A DNA stretch of 33,624 nucleotides from Bacteroides sp. (lineage in GTDB: Bacteria; Bacteroidota; Bacteroidia; Bacteroidales; Bacteroidaceae), in assembly GCA_021202275.1 (NCBI GenBank), contig JAJQDI010000019.1, positions 1-33,624 on the forward strand. The letters are read 5' to 3'. The notes beneath the pieces are model-generated. The model made no database searches and was not told where the DNA came from. It saw nothing but the letters and a program-made list of their open reading frames with translations. Below, piece by piece: positions 1-10,046 of this stretch. Each line of letters begins with the position of its first letter. Position 1 is the stretch's first letter. The translations under genes and the position numbers were made by a program.

Positions 1-2453
1 TGAAGTACGTGATCCTATGTGGAGAGGCCGGTTGAGCTACAGTATGAGTCCGGGTGAGGAGGCTCGATGAAGCCGCGGAAATCATTCTTTGCGAAAGGGG
101 TGAATATATCTCGTATGCCAATTGTGGGCTGCCCTATTACATAGGAAATACCATTCGTCAACGGGAAGCTCTGTTTCTTCAGACCCCGGAATGTTTTCGC
201 AGGCGTTTCCGGATAGACGTACGCACCGGGCAGGAAGTGATAAAGATAGATCTGGCTTCCCGGATCGTAACAGTGAGAAGAGTAGCCACTGGAGAAGAAT
301 ATGCCGAATCCTACGATAAGCTGGTGCTTTCTCCCGGGGCAGAACCGCTGCGCCCATCTATTCCCGGTATAGAGAGCAAACGGATATTTACATTGCGCCA
401 CATTCCCGATACAGATCAGTTGAAAATGGCGGTGACGCGGGAAAACGCACGCCGGGCGGTAGTGATCGGTGGGGGATTCATTGGCCTGGAGATGGCCGAG
501 AATTTCCGGAAGGCCCATCTGGAGGTTACGGTAGTGGAGAAAGGAAACCAGGTAATGGCTCCGTTGGACTACTCTATGTCGGCCATCGTGCGGCAACACC
601 TTTTGTCCAAAGGAATAGGTCTGATACTTGAAGATGGAGTAAGGTCTTTCCAAGAGGGAGAAGAAGGACTTACCGTTTACCTGGAGAGCGGGAAACAGCT
701 GGAGGCAGATCTGGTATTGCTGAGTATCGGTGTGCGTCCCGAGGTACGGCTTGCACAGGAGGCCGGGCTGGCTCTGGGAAAAGCGGGAGGTATTGCAGTA
801 GATAGCTATATGCAGACCTCCGATCCCGATGTATATGCCCTGGGGGATGCCGTGGATGTGATCAACAAGGTCACAGGCCTTCCGGCACGGATCCCTCTGG
901 CCGGACCGGCCAACAAACAGGGCCGTATCGTGGCCAATAACCTGGTAATGGGGAATCACGAACGGTATAAGGGAACCATTGGTACATCCATTGCGAAGAT
1001 ATTTGACCTGACTGTGGCAACAACAGGCGTGAATGCCAAGCAATTGAAACAGGCTGGTATTCCCTATCTGTCTTCATTCACCCATGGGAAGTCCCATGCG
1101 GGATACTACCCCGACGCGTGGGACCTGTCTGTGAAGATCCTGTTCTCTCCCGACAACGGATGGTTGTTGGGTGCCCAGATCGTGGGGTACGACGGGGTAG
1201 ACAAACGAATAGACCTGATGGCATAGGTAGTTCGTAACGAAGGTACTATCTACGATCTGATGGAGATTGAACATGCGTACGCACCGCCGTACTCGTCTGC
1301 CAAAGATCCGGTGAATATGGCAGGGTATGTGGCCGATAATATCTTGTCGGGCAAAGTAAAGATCCTGCACTGGAGAGACATTGATCCGGAGGATACCGAT
1401 ACGCTGATCGTAGACGTGCGTACCTCCGAAGAGTGCGCCATGGGGCTTTTGCCGAATGCCATACAGATCCCTCTGGATGAGTTGCGCGACCGGATCGGGG
1501 AGCTTCCCCGGGACAAACGTATCCTTCTGACCTGCGCGGTGGGGTTGCGCGGATATATCGCCTACCGTATACTGGCGCAGCATGGTTTTGAGAATATCTA
1601 TAATCTTTCCGGAGGATATCGTACCTGGAGCATGATCCGGGATACATCGGCGGAAGATACGGTGGTTCCTTCGGTTCCGCAAGGTCAGCAACAGGAGGAG
1701 AGAAGCCATGAGTCTGTAGCTATAGAAGTAGATGCCTGCGGGTTGCAGTGTCCCGGTCCGGTAGTGGAACTGAAGAAACAGTATCAGGTGCTTGCTGCGG
1801 GGCAGCGGCTCCGGATCCGGACAACCGACCCCGGATTTTCCCGGGATATTTCTGCCTGGTGCCAGATGATGCAGGCGGAGCTGATAGAGGTCTCACAGAA
1901 CAGAGGAGTGATAGAAGCAGTGATTGGAAAACCGGCAGATACTCACCTGCATACAGCCACCTGTGTACCCGGAAAAGGAGGCGGTGACGGGCAGACCATC
2001 ATTGTGTTCAGTAATGATCTGGATAAGGCCATAGCCGCTTTTATCCTAGCCAATGGTGCGGCAGCTGCCGGGAAAAAAGTGAGTCTCTTTTTTACCTTCT
2101 GGGGACTTACCATACTCAAACGGCGCGAAAAAGTAGCAGTCAGGAAAGACTTTCTGAGCCGTTTGTTCGGATGGATGCTTCCGTCACATAGCGGCAAACT
2201 GGGCTTGTCCCGACTTCATCTGGCAGGGATAGGCGGATGGTTTATGCGCGAGGTCATGAAGCGAAAGAATGTGTATAGCCTGGAAACACTTATCGGACAA
2301 GCAAAAGAAAACGGTGTGCGGATGATTGCCTGTACCATGAGTATGGATATGATGGGTATCCGTGAAGAGGAACTGATGGAAGGTGTAGAGACCGGTGGCG
2401 TAGCTACCTATCTGGAACAGGCAGAAAAGTCAGCTATCAATCTGTTTATCTGA
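1..2453 (+). pseudogene. CoA-disulfide reductase / rhodanese / TusA / DsrE fusion, disrupted
   Basis: The family reduces CoA or protein disulfides/persulfides with NAD(P)H and FAD, and the added domains carry sulfur. Reading is in one frame from codon AAG at base 3; the A of a native ATG would be base 0, just outside the window. Domains seen: flavin reductase with active Cys in SYANCGLPYYIG (Cys codon at 123-125), second nucleotide-binding motif GGGFIGLEMAE, a dimerisation region running into HAYAPPYSSAKDPVN, a rhodanese loop LLTCAVGLRG, a TusA motif ACGLQCPGP, and a C-terminal DsrE-like part. Lesions: TGA at 33-35 and 45-47 inside the expected FAD-binding glycine motif, and TAG at 1224-1226. 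The frame and the conserved residues continue on both sides of the TAG (KRIDLMA, then VVRNEG). Without these stops it would be about 817 codons. Whether it is a true pseudogene or carries sequence errors is open. The domain assignment is firm. Confidence 0.85.
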
Positions 2454-3060
2454 CGGGGCGAAGTGACCTTATCCGGAAAGAGATGTCTCCATCTGAGAGC
2501 CTCTTTTGTAGTTGTAAATACTATTTTGTATACCCGATATCTCCGTAACTTGCCAGTGAAAAACCGGATCTGAAAAACAGGCCAGTTCCGGTAACCAAAC
2601 GAAAAAAAATGGTAACCTCTCCTTTTTTTGCCTGCCTTGCGAAGAGAACTAAACTCCTCTGAATAGTAAGTATACTTTTTTGTCGGGATATTGTACCTGC
2701 AAATTTTCTTCTGTGATCTACGGGCGCAATTCAGGCTCTTTTGCGTCTGCGATCGCTTCTATCTCCGGAAATACCCATCCTCTTTCGGTTAAGATCCGCC
2801 AGGAAATTGCTATAGACAGTATCGGAGGTCGTAAAGTGTACGTAACAAACCGGATTTTGTAAACCGTAAACAAAGTTGATTCTTATTTTTGCGAAAAGCA
2901 ATCCTATGTGAAACGAAACGAATCTCACTATGCATACACAAACATGCAATTCATCCTGAATGATCTCTTCTGTGGGATCTGCGACCAGATCAGGTGTCTG
3001 TGAGCCAGGACACGAAGAAAATGGCCTTTTAAATCATACTATTCATGAAAACGAAACACA
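2454..3060. other. Intergenic region and susC leader
   Basis: This stretch holds no credible gene; the small ORFs in it have no start context or recognisable composition. It carries the candidate susC -7 element at 2884-2891 and a leader of about 165 bases. The leader contains a possible interrupted stem pairing CCTGA...GATCT (2955-2965) with AGATCAGG (2987-2994), and a short GTGTC/GACAC hairpin near 2995-3013. Their function is unknown. Confidence 0.4.
2856..2891 (+). promoter_or_regulatory. Candidate susC promoter
   Basis: TATTTTTG at 2884-2891 matches the Bacteroidetes -7 consensus TAnnTTTG exactly. The nearest TTTG (2856-2859) is 24 bases upstream, a little farther than the usual 19-21, so the -33 assignment is weak. 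It would give a leader of about 160 bases ahead of susC. Confidence 0.4.
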
Positions 3061-6000
3061 ATGAGTAAAAGCAAAATGATTCTGATGGTGTGCTCCTTTT
3101 TTATATGGAGCACATCCAATGCCCTGGCGCAGTCGGTGACTGCCAGAGGGGTGGTACAGGACAACGCGGGAGAACCCGTTATCGGAGCCAATGTATCTGT
3201 GAAGGGCACAGCTACAGGTACGATCACCGATCTCGACGGTCGGTTCTCTCTTCCCGGGGTGCAGGCAGGCAGTACACTGCTGGTCACTTACATCGGTTAC
3301 ATAAACAAGGAAGTAACGGTCAGAGACCAGAGCCAGCTATGGATCGTGCTCGAGGAGGACAACCGTACACTGGACGAAGTTGTAGTGATCGGTTACGGTA
3401 CGGTGAAACGCCGCGACCTGACCGGTGCTGTGGCTTCGGTCAAGGGAGAAGAACTAGCAGCCAATCCTGTATCCAACGTGGCGCAGGCCCTGCAAGGTCG
3501 GTTGCCGGGGGTGAATGTCACTTCACAGGACGGTCGTCCCGGTGCTGCTATATCCGTACGTGTACGCGGAGGCGGTTCCATCACGCAGTCCAATGATCCG
3601 TTGTATGTGGTAGACGGGTTTCCGGTGAGCAGCATCAGCGACATCCCGGCTTCCGAGATCGAGACCATCGACGTATTGAAGGATGCCTCTTCTACGGCCA
3701 TCTACGGTGCCCGGGGTGCCAACGGTGTCATCCTGATTACCACCAAGAGCGGAAGACCGGGACGCATCAAAGTCTCTTACGACGGTTATGTACAGGCCAA
3801 ACATGTATCCAAAACACTCTCTACCCTTTCGGCTCAGGAATATGTGCTCAACAGCTGGAGTTATGCCGCTTCGCGCGGTACGGCGAATCAGGACGCGGTA
3901 GAGAAATATTTCGGACTGGGAAGCAAGTACGGCAATCACTATGCGGAGTATGCGGATGTCAAGACACATAACTATACAGACGATGTGTTGCGCACGGCTC
4001 TGTCGCACAATCACCATGTCAGTGTCTCGGGAGGTACGGATACCAGCAAAGTGATGTTTACCTTAGGCTACATCAACGACGAAGGCATCAAGATCCACTC
4101 CGATCACAACCGCCTGAATGCTTCGTTCAAACTCCGGCAGAAGCTGTCGAAAAGATTAGATCTGGATGTAGATCTGCGCTATACGGAATCTACACTTAAC
4201 AGTTACGAGAATATCACCTTGTCCGAGGCTTTCCGCTACCGTCCCATCGACCATCCGTTGGGAGGGGTAGACTTTTCGGAAGTAGCCTCCGGTTTCAGTT
4301 TCGGTATTGCCAATATCGACGATAAGAACGATCCGGTACGTCTGATCGAGGATGTTACCAATGAATCTTATTCCCGTTCCCTGAGAGGATCTGCCGCGCT
4401 GGCCTGGGAGATTGTCGACGGTCTGGTAGCCCGCAGCGAAGTATCTCTGTCCAGAGGTTCGTCGAAAAGCTCGTATTATGAAGACGGATATACCAACGGA
4501 GACAAACGCGCTACCCTGGGCCGGGGCCTGAGCGAAGGCTTTCGCTCGGTGAGTACGTTGAACTACAACTTTACTGTCGGTGACAAACAATCCTTTTCCG
4601 TGCTTGTAGGGAATGAAGTATTGAAATCCGGATCGGAATCTTCCCAGCTCACCGGGCGTGGCTATCCCGATACGTTTGATTATAAAACCACCCTGGGACT
4701 GATCCATACGGCAACCGGTTCGTTCTCTGCTACCCATTCAATTGCTGTACCCTCACATACCGTGTCGTTCTTCGGACGCCTCAATTATACCCTCGGCGAC
4801 CGCTATCTGTTTACCGGAATGTTCCGCGCCGATGGCTCTTCCAAATTTGCTCCCAACCATCGCTGGGGATATTTTCCGGCAGCCGCGTTGGCATGGCGAG
4901 TGTCCGAAGAGGCCTTTATGGAGGGCACCCGGGATTGGCTTTCCAACCTGAAGCTCCGTATCTCTTACGGTACTTCGGGAGCAGACAACATTAGCTCCAA
5001 TCTCTGGCAGGAGACCTGGTCGAGCCTGGGAGCGGGCAGCAACCATACTCCAATCAATGGCGAGTTCATCTCTTTCTATCGTCCCGACGGTCTGCTGGCC
5101 AATCCCGATCTGAAATGGGAGACCACCGTCTCGCGCAACATCGGTCTCGATATGGATATATTCAACAGTCGCCTCAACGGTAGTGTAGAGGTGTACTGGA
5201 ATACCACCAAAGACCTGCTGATGGCAGTGCCGGTAGACCATACTACCGGATATTCCTATCAGTTCCGGAATTTCGGACAGACCTCCAACCGTGGGGTCGA
5301 ACTGTCGCTCAGCGCCGATGTGATCCGTCAGAAAGATTTTCGGTTCAACGTAGGAGCCATTTATAATTTCAACCGCAACCGGCTCGATAAACTGCCCGAT
5401 GCCGACCAGTATCTCTATTCGTCCTATTGGGGGTCTTCTTCTCTGGTGCCCACCAACGACTATATGTTTGTGGTAGGTAAGTCGATCGGGGTGGTACGCG
5501 GATTCATCAGTGACGGATACTATGAGGTAGACGACTTCAATTATGTCAACGGGCAGTACGTATTGAAACCGGGCATTGCGGATATTTCCAAAGCGCTGAC
5601 AGCTACCTATATGCACCCCTTCGATCTGCCCGACGGACAGACGGCGTTTCCCGGAGCTGCTAAGTTTGCGGATGTAGATGGCAGCGGTACGGTAGACCTG
5701 GACGATGCTACTGCCCTGGGAGAAGTGATGCCCAGACACACCGGAAGTTTCCAGCTGAACTTCAACTATAAGAACTTCGACCTCTCTACCCATTTCACCT
5801 GGGTAGCGGGAGGCAAGATCTACAACGCGGCCGCCATGAGTGAAGCCTCGGGACTGGAGTTTGTGGGTATCGGTGCGCAGCGTATGTCGTGGGTGTCCAA
5901 AGCGTACAAAGTATACGATGTGAATGCCGCCGGAGATCTGTATGCCGTGACCGACCCGGCCGAATTAAGTGCGTTGAATGCCGGAGCCAAATACCATTTG

Positions 6001-6321
6001 CCTTACCACCAGAGTGGGATCACTGCTTCCGAGTGGCTGGAAAATGGTTCGTACCTGCGTCTGCAAACACTCACCATCGGATATACACTGCCGAAGGATC
6101 TGCTGGCTAAGATGAAGATCGAAAAGATGCGTTTCTACCTGACTGCTACTAATCTGTTCACGCTTACAGGCTATTCGGGGGTAGATCCGGAAGTGAACGC
6201 AAGTCCTACCGGGCAGACCGGATTCTATAGCAACCTGCGGATTTTCCCTACGCTGAATATGGACCGTGGTACCTATCCGCGGGCGCGTACGTTCACTCTG
6301 GGAACGAATATAACCTTCTGA
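3061..6321 (+). CDS. susC: SusC-like TonB-dependent outer membrane transporter
   Basis: Outer-membrane importer that pairs with a SusD lipoprotein to bring glycan oligosaccharides into the periplasm, powered by TonB. The 1086-residue protein has a signal peptide (about 1-24, ending NALAQ) and a carboxypeptidase-D-like regulatory domain (about 26-90, with GVVQDNAGEPVIGANV and TDLDGRFSLPGV). A TonB-box-like DEVVVIGYGTVKRRDLTG follows, then a plug with RVRGGGSITQSNDPLYVVDG and ATAIYGARGANGVILITTK, and a long beta-barrel ending in Phe (GTNITF). Length and order are typical of the SusC family. The ATG at 3061 is chosen because the signal peptide follows it directly. susD lies 131 bases downstream on the same strand. 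The substrate is inferred as pectic from neighbouring GH28, CE8 and CE7 genes, not from the transporter itself. Confidence 0.97.
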   Translation: MSKSKMILMVCSFFIWSTSNALAQSVTARGVVQDNAGEPVIGANVSVKGTATGTITDLDGRFSLPGVQAGSTLLVTYIGYINKEVTVRDQSQLWIVLEEDNRTLDEVVVIGYGTVKRRDLTGAVASVKGEELAANPVSNVAQALQGRLPGVNVTSQDGRPGAAISVRVRGGGSITQSNDPLYVVDGFPVSSISDIPASEIETIDVLKDASSTAIYGARGANGVILITTKSGRPGRIKVSYDGYVQAKHVSKTLSTLSAQEYVLNSWSYAASRGTANQDAVEKYFGLGSKYGNHYAEYADVKTHNYTDDVLRTALSHNHHVSVSGGTDTSKVMFTLGYINDEGIKIHSDHNRLNASFKLRQKLSKRLDLDVDLRYTESTLNSYENITLSEAFRYRPIDHPLGGVDFSEVASGFSFGIANIDDKNDPVRLIEDVTNESYSRSLRGSAALAWEIVDGLVARSEVSLSRGSSKSSYYEDGYTNGDKRATLGRGLSEGFRSVSTLNYNFTVGDKQSFSVLVGNEVLKSGSESSQLTGRGYPDTFDYKTTLGLIHTATGSFSATHSIAVPSHTVSFFGRLNYTLGDRYLFTGMFRADGSSKFAPNHRWGYFPAAALAWRVSEEAFMEGTRDWLSNLKLRISYGTSGADNISSNLWQETWSSLGAGSNHTPINGEFISFYRPDGLLANPDLKWETTVSRNIGLDMDIFNSRLNGSVEVYWNTTKDLLMAVPVDHTTGYSYQFRNFGQTSNRGVELSLSADVIRQKDFRFNVGAIYNFNRNRLDKLPDADQYLYSSYWGSSSLVPTNDYMFVVGKSIGVVRGFISDGYYEVDDFNYVNGQYVLKPGIADISKALTATYMHPFDLPDGQTAFPGAAKFADVDGSGTVDLDDATALGEVMPRHTGSFQLNFNYKNFDLSTHFTWVAGGKIYNAAAMSEASGLEFVGIGAQRMSWVSKAYKVYDVNAAGDLYAVTDPAELSALNAGAKYHLPYHQSGITASEWLENGSYLRLQTLTIGYTLPKDLLAKMKIEKMRFYLTATNLFTLTGYSGVDPEVNASPTGQTGFYSNLRIFPTLNMDRGTYPRARTFTLGTNITF

Positions 6322-6452
6322 TCCGGCTGTGGATCCGGTATCGGAAACAAACAATGAACAGGGAGCGGGCCTGCGATCTTCCATGGCCGGAGGCGATGCA
6401 GAAAAGGGTCAGTTTCCTTACAACCTTCGTGATAAAAATAAATTTTGTACAT

Positions 6453-8582
6453 ATGAAAAAGATAATATACATAGCTTTCGCGGCAGTTGTCGCGTGTACC
6501 CTGGGCAGTTGTCAGGATTTCTTAGATACCTCCTCGCCGAGTGTGGTAGATCGTGACTTTGTCTTTTCTGATGAAGGGTCGGCGCGTGCCGCGTTGTATT
6601 ATGGCTACGAAACGCTTCGTGCCAACGGTAGCCTGCACTCTGTCGGTTTTTTCTGGTCTCCGGTCTGGGGGTCGGACATCGAAGATACCCAGGACCTGTA
6701 CGACGAGGGTAGTGCGGGTATCCTGCAAAAGTGGTTCTACCCCGGCGGTACGGGATCCTACAACATAGATTCCGGAGAGGGTACCGAGGTGTTCGGTAAG
6801 CTCTACGAAACCATTGCCATTGCCAATTCCCTGATTGGTGCTTTTGAAGCACTCAGTCATTTCGACGAGATCATGTCGGGTGCGCCCAATGGTCTTTCGG
6901 ATGTCTATGGACAGGCCGTGGCCTTGCGTGCTACCTGTTACTGGGAACTGTGTCGCTGGTACGGAGATGTGCCTCACGCGCTGAAAGCGGGTGAAAAGGC
7001 CGAAGGACTGGCTTCCCGCTACGCGATCTATGACTATCACATACAGAAATTGATGGAGGTAGAGCCGCACATGTATCGCGCGGGCGAAGGAAGCAGCCGG
7101 GCCGATGTGATGAACCGTACCTACGTGCAGGGACTGATCGGACGTATGTGTCTCTACAACGGTGGCTATGCTACCCGCCGGACCGATCTGGGAGCCGACT
7201 TCTATGTCGATGGCAACGGTAAGGTACTTACTTTTGATGACTGGAGCGTAGAGAAGAACGGAGCGATCTATGGCCGTCGCAGCGACTGGCGGGAGGTCTT
7301 TGCCATTGCCAAAGGGTATTTGCAGGATTGTATCGCCGACCCGGGTTCAGTGGTGCTTCATACGACCGATCCCCGTACCAGAGGCAGCAACGGGCAAGAA
7401 TATGGCAATCCGTTCCAGTATACCTTCCAGCAGATGCACGCGGGTGACAACATCACCCTGGCCGATGAATCGGTATATGAGATCCCGCACGAATACAACT
7501 ACAGTTCGAGTCGTCCGGCATATATCGGTCGTCCTTCTACAGGGGGTGACGGGCAGGCACCTTGTATCGCCTGTGGACAAGACTGTATCCAGGCCCATTT
7601 CTACTACGGCTGGTTCGATCATAACGACCTTCGACGGGATGCTTCCGTAACAGTTACCGGCAGCACCGGACAAGGACAGGAACTGATCCAGTCTTTTGAC
7701 CGCAGTGCCTGGGGCAGGGGTTGCGGACCGGCTACCAACAAGTGGGACTGGAACCGCCTGCCTTCACCCAATACATTGAATTACGGGACCTCCGGTATCA
7801 ATGTCTCTTACATGCGTATATCGGATATCTACCTGATGCTGGCCGAGGTCTGTGCGGCACTGGGCGAGGAGGGGGCTGCCAGAGATTATCTGGCAACGGT
7901 GCACCACCGCGCGTTCCCGGGCAACCACGATCCCAACTTCGACACCTACATCTCTGATTGCGGATCGGTATACCACGCGGTGATCAAAGAGCGCGCGCTG
8001 GAGTTCAGCGGAGAGGGTGTCCGTCGTTTCGATATCATCCGCACGGGCATATTGCCTGAGGTAGCTGTGGAGAACCGACGCGTCATGAAAGCGATCGTGG
8101 ATGGCATACGCAGGGATGGGTACTACACTTTCGGCAACGGCAATCAGATCTCTGCCTATATCTGGACCAAGATGGTAGATGCCCGCGCGGAGTACGGCTA
8201 TCGGCTCACTACCCAAACCCCTTCCGGCAGTCAGGACGATCCGGTATTGTTTCCCGGCTGGAGGGGGCAGCACGATGACTGGGGCAGCCTTGTTCCGGCT
8301 TATATGAATGAGAATGTGACCAATGTGGCCATCAAAGGACTGTTCAGATACATCGAACCGGGTAGCCCCGAAGCCCTGGCACTCGAAGCAGACGGATACG
8401 AAATGACCCCGTGGGCCATTGATATGCTGAATTATGAAGATTCCTACGCGACCAGGCTGTTTGCCGGATATACCGATGAAGACTACGCGGCAAAGAATCC
8501 GCCCATCCACTTGTTGTGTAATACCTATCAGACGCTTCTGAACTCAGGTATCACCAACGGATACGGCTTCAAACAGCAATAA
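6453..8582 (+). CDS. susD: SusD/RagB family outer membrane lipoprotein
   Basis: Surface glycan-binding partner of the SusC transporter. The ATG at 6453 is preferred over the in-frame codon at 6354 because it starts a clear lipoprotein signal (MKKIIYIAFAAVV...LGSCQDFLD, lipid-modified Cys20). Family features include the N-terminal CQDFLD segment, a region rich in ALRATCYWELCRWYGDVPHAL that fits the SusD helical (TPR-like) core, ISDIYLMLAEVCAALGE, and KERALEFSGEGVRRFDIIRTGIL near the C-terminus. At 709 residues it is longer than most SusD proteins (roughly 500-650), with extra sequence in the middle and C-terminal parts. A strong terminator follows at 8707-8752, closing the susCD operon. Substrate is inferred from the locus. 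Confidence 0.95.
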   Translation: MKKIIYIAFAAVVACTLGSCQDFLDTSSPSVVDRDFVFSDEGSARAALYYGYETLRANGSLHSVGFFWSPVWGSDIEDTQDLYDEGSAGILQKWFYPGGTGSYNIDSGEGTEVFGKLYETIAIANSLIGAFEALSHFDEIMSGAPNGLSDVYGQAVALRATCYWELCRWYGDVPHALKAGEKAEGLASRYAIYDYHIQKLMEVEPHMYRAGEGSSRADVMNRTYVQGLIGRMCLYNGGYATRRTDLGADFYVDGNGKVLTFDDWSVEKNGAIYGRRSDWREVFAIAKGYLQDCIADPGSVVLHTTDPRTRGSNGQEYGNPFQYTFQQMHAGDNITLADESVYEIPHEYNYSSSRPAYIGRPSTGGDGQAPCIACGQDCIQAHFYYGWFDHNDLRRDASVTVTGSTGQGQELIQSFDRSAWGRGCGPATNKWDWNRLPSPNTLNYGTSGINVSYMRISDIYLMLAEVCAALGEEGAARDYLATVHHRAFPGNHDPNFDTYISDCGSVYHAVIKERALEFSGEGVRRFDIIRTGILPEVAVENRRVMKAIVDGIRRDGYYTFGNGNQISAYIWTKMVDARAEYGYRLTTQTPSGSQDDPVLFPGWRGQHDDWGSLVPAYMNENVTNVAIKGLFRYIEPGSPEALALEADGYEMTPWAIDMLNYEDSYATRLFAGYTDEDYAAKNPPIHLLCNTYQTLLNSGITNGYGFKQQ

Positions 8583-8706
8583 CAAAAGAATAAGAAAGAC
8601 AAAGCCTTCCTGTATCAACGGATAGGTATGTGTTTTCCATAGGAAAAGGTCCTGGCCTGAAAGAGGTCGGATGAGGGGTAAAGGATAAGATGACAGGATC
8701 ATGAAG

Positions 8707-8752
8707 AAAGGGTTGGCCTACAGGTTTTTGAAACCGCCGGGCCAACCCTTTT
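8707..8752 (+). terminator. Rho-independent terminator of susCD
   Basis: A perfect 12-base stem, AAAGGGTTGGCC (8707-8718) pairing with GGCCAACCCTTT (8740-8751), encloses a second small hairpin (GGTTT/AAACC, 8723-8735) and ends in TTTT. It lies about 125 bases after the susD stop. Confidence 0.85.
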
Positions 8753-8953
8753 GTCTGCTATACAAGGACAAAAATCTCTTTCAGGAAGACTCGTTGAAGA
8801 TCAACCCGAAAGTAATTTTTCATCTGCAATAAAGAGCATGCTCATGAGCAGATCTTTGTTTGTTTTCCTGGGAAGAATCCGTCCTCAGAAAGCAACCGGG
8901 AAAGAACATTTATATCCGGGATGTGAGGGGGGCGGAACTTTTTGCTGATCCGG

Positions 8954-9787
8954 TTACATATACATATCCTCTTCCTTTTTTTCCATATCTATGAGTAAAG
9001 GTCCGTCTTGCAGACTGGCTTTCAGGCTTATACTTCCGATCAGCCAGTTTGTCTGGAACCAGATCTCAAATTGTCCGTCCGGGTAGATCAGGATGGTTTC
9101 GGGCAGAAGATATTTTATAAAAGTCTTTACCGTTTGTTCTTTCTCTGCTTCATTTTCTTCCTTTTGGATGGGCCATTCGTCATAGCTCTGCTGTTGCAGG
9201 TATTCAGCTGCAAATTTCCGGACGCGTTCATCCCACGATTGCTTGTTGGCATAGATTTGATGCGCAGTTTCCAGTAGATCCTGTAACTCTGTATCCGTAC
9301 CTTCAAACTCCCAGTCCAGATAAAGGGTGACTGATCTGCCCATCCAGTCTATTTTTGTTTTATAAACTTCATTGGTGTTCGTCAGTACCAGATCTCCGAA
9401 TGTTTGATCCTGAATGGTATTTATTCTTTCTATGAAACTCATGGATTCGTTCAGATCTTCGTCCTGGACATCCTTTTCTACCAGGTCGATCAGTAAAAAC
9501 GAACTTCCATTGTCCCGTACGTTCAGGCGGTACAGGGAAAGAGGAAGCATCTCTTTTTGTAATTCCTGTAGTTTTTTTGTATCTCCGACATGATACAATA
9601 CGGTTCTGTAGAAGTGCGGTCTGTCCGTATCCGTTCTTTTCGAGTTAAAGATGTCAATCGTTAAAATGGAACAGTCTTCGGTTATTGCTACGCTGGTCCA
9701 ATGGATTTCTCCTGTTGCAGCTACAATTTCATAAACTTCCGAATGAAACGTTGCTTCAAAATCAAGCAGTTCTTTTGTTTTTTTCAT
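8954..9787 (-). CDS. DUF2262-like protein of unknown function
   Basis: A 277-residue soluble protein with no signal peptide or membrane segment. The C-terminal half resembles DUF2262: FGDLVLTNTNEVYKTKIDW, then VTLYLDWEF, a helical stretch ending in a YDEWP-like turn, and a final part with ILIYPDGQFEIWFQTNWLIGSISLKASL. The N-terminal half (MKKTKELLDFEATF...) is not recognised. The family has no established function that I know. The gene is convergent with susD and sits between the susCD operon and the HTCS gene, so it interrupts the locus. The start is the only ATG with good family-like spacing. The family call rests on pattern memory. Confidence 0.6.
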   Translation of the reverse strand: MKKTKELLDFEATFHSEVYEIVAATGEIHWTSVAITEDCSILTIDIFNSKRTDTDRPHFYRTVLYHVGDTKKLQELQKEMLPLSLYRLNVRDNGSSFLLIDLVEKDVQDEDLNESMSFIERINTIQDQTFGDLVLTNTNEVYKTKIDWMGRSVTLYLDWEFEGTDTELQDLLETAHQIYANKQSWDERVRKFAAEYLQQQSYDEWPIQKEENEAEKEQTVKTFIKYLLPETILIYPDGQFEIWFQTNWLIGSISLKASLQDGPLLIDMEKKEEDMYM

Positions 9788-10046
9788 GGCTGTAAGATTA
9801 GGGGTAATACATGGTTTTATTTATAGTTAAGAGAATGTCGCAACGTGTTCAACGGGAGGATTTGATAAGACAATAGTATCAAAATCTAATTTTTATATTA
9901 ACAGGTTATTTCGAGGATAAATACAGTAAAAAGTATGCATTGGAAAAAGTTTTTTGGAGAATATCTATATAAATAATGAAGTGTCCGGTTGGATAGCTTC
10001 CGGAAATGTAAGAGTTTGAGATCCTCCGTTCAGTAGGGTACCTTTA

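Noticed and set aside
2471..2505. Possible terminator after the reductase fusion
   Set aside because: Only short AGATG/CATCT pairing with an unpaired insert before a brief T-run; too weak to call.
2680..2862. Small plus-strand frame before susC
   Set aside because: Low-complexity translation without recognisable features; the stretch looks like non-coding leader.
4753..5793. Long minus-strand frame inside susC
   Set aside because: Antisense shadow of an intact SusC gene with no signal or family motif.
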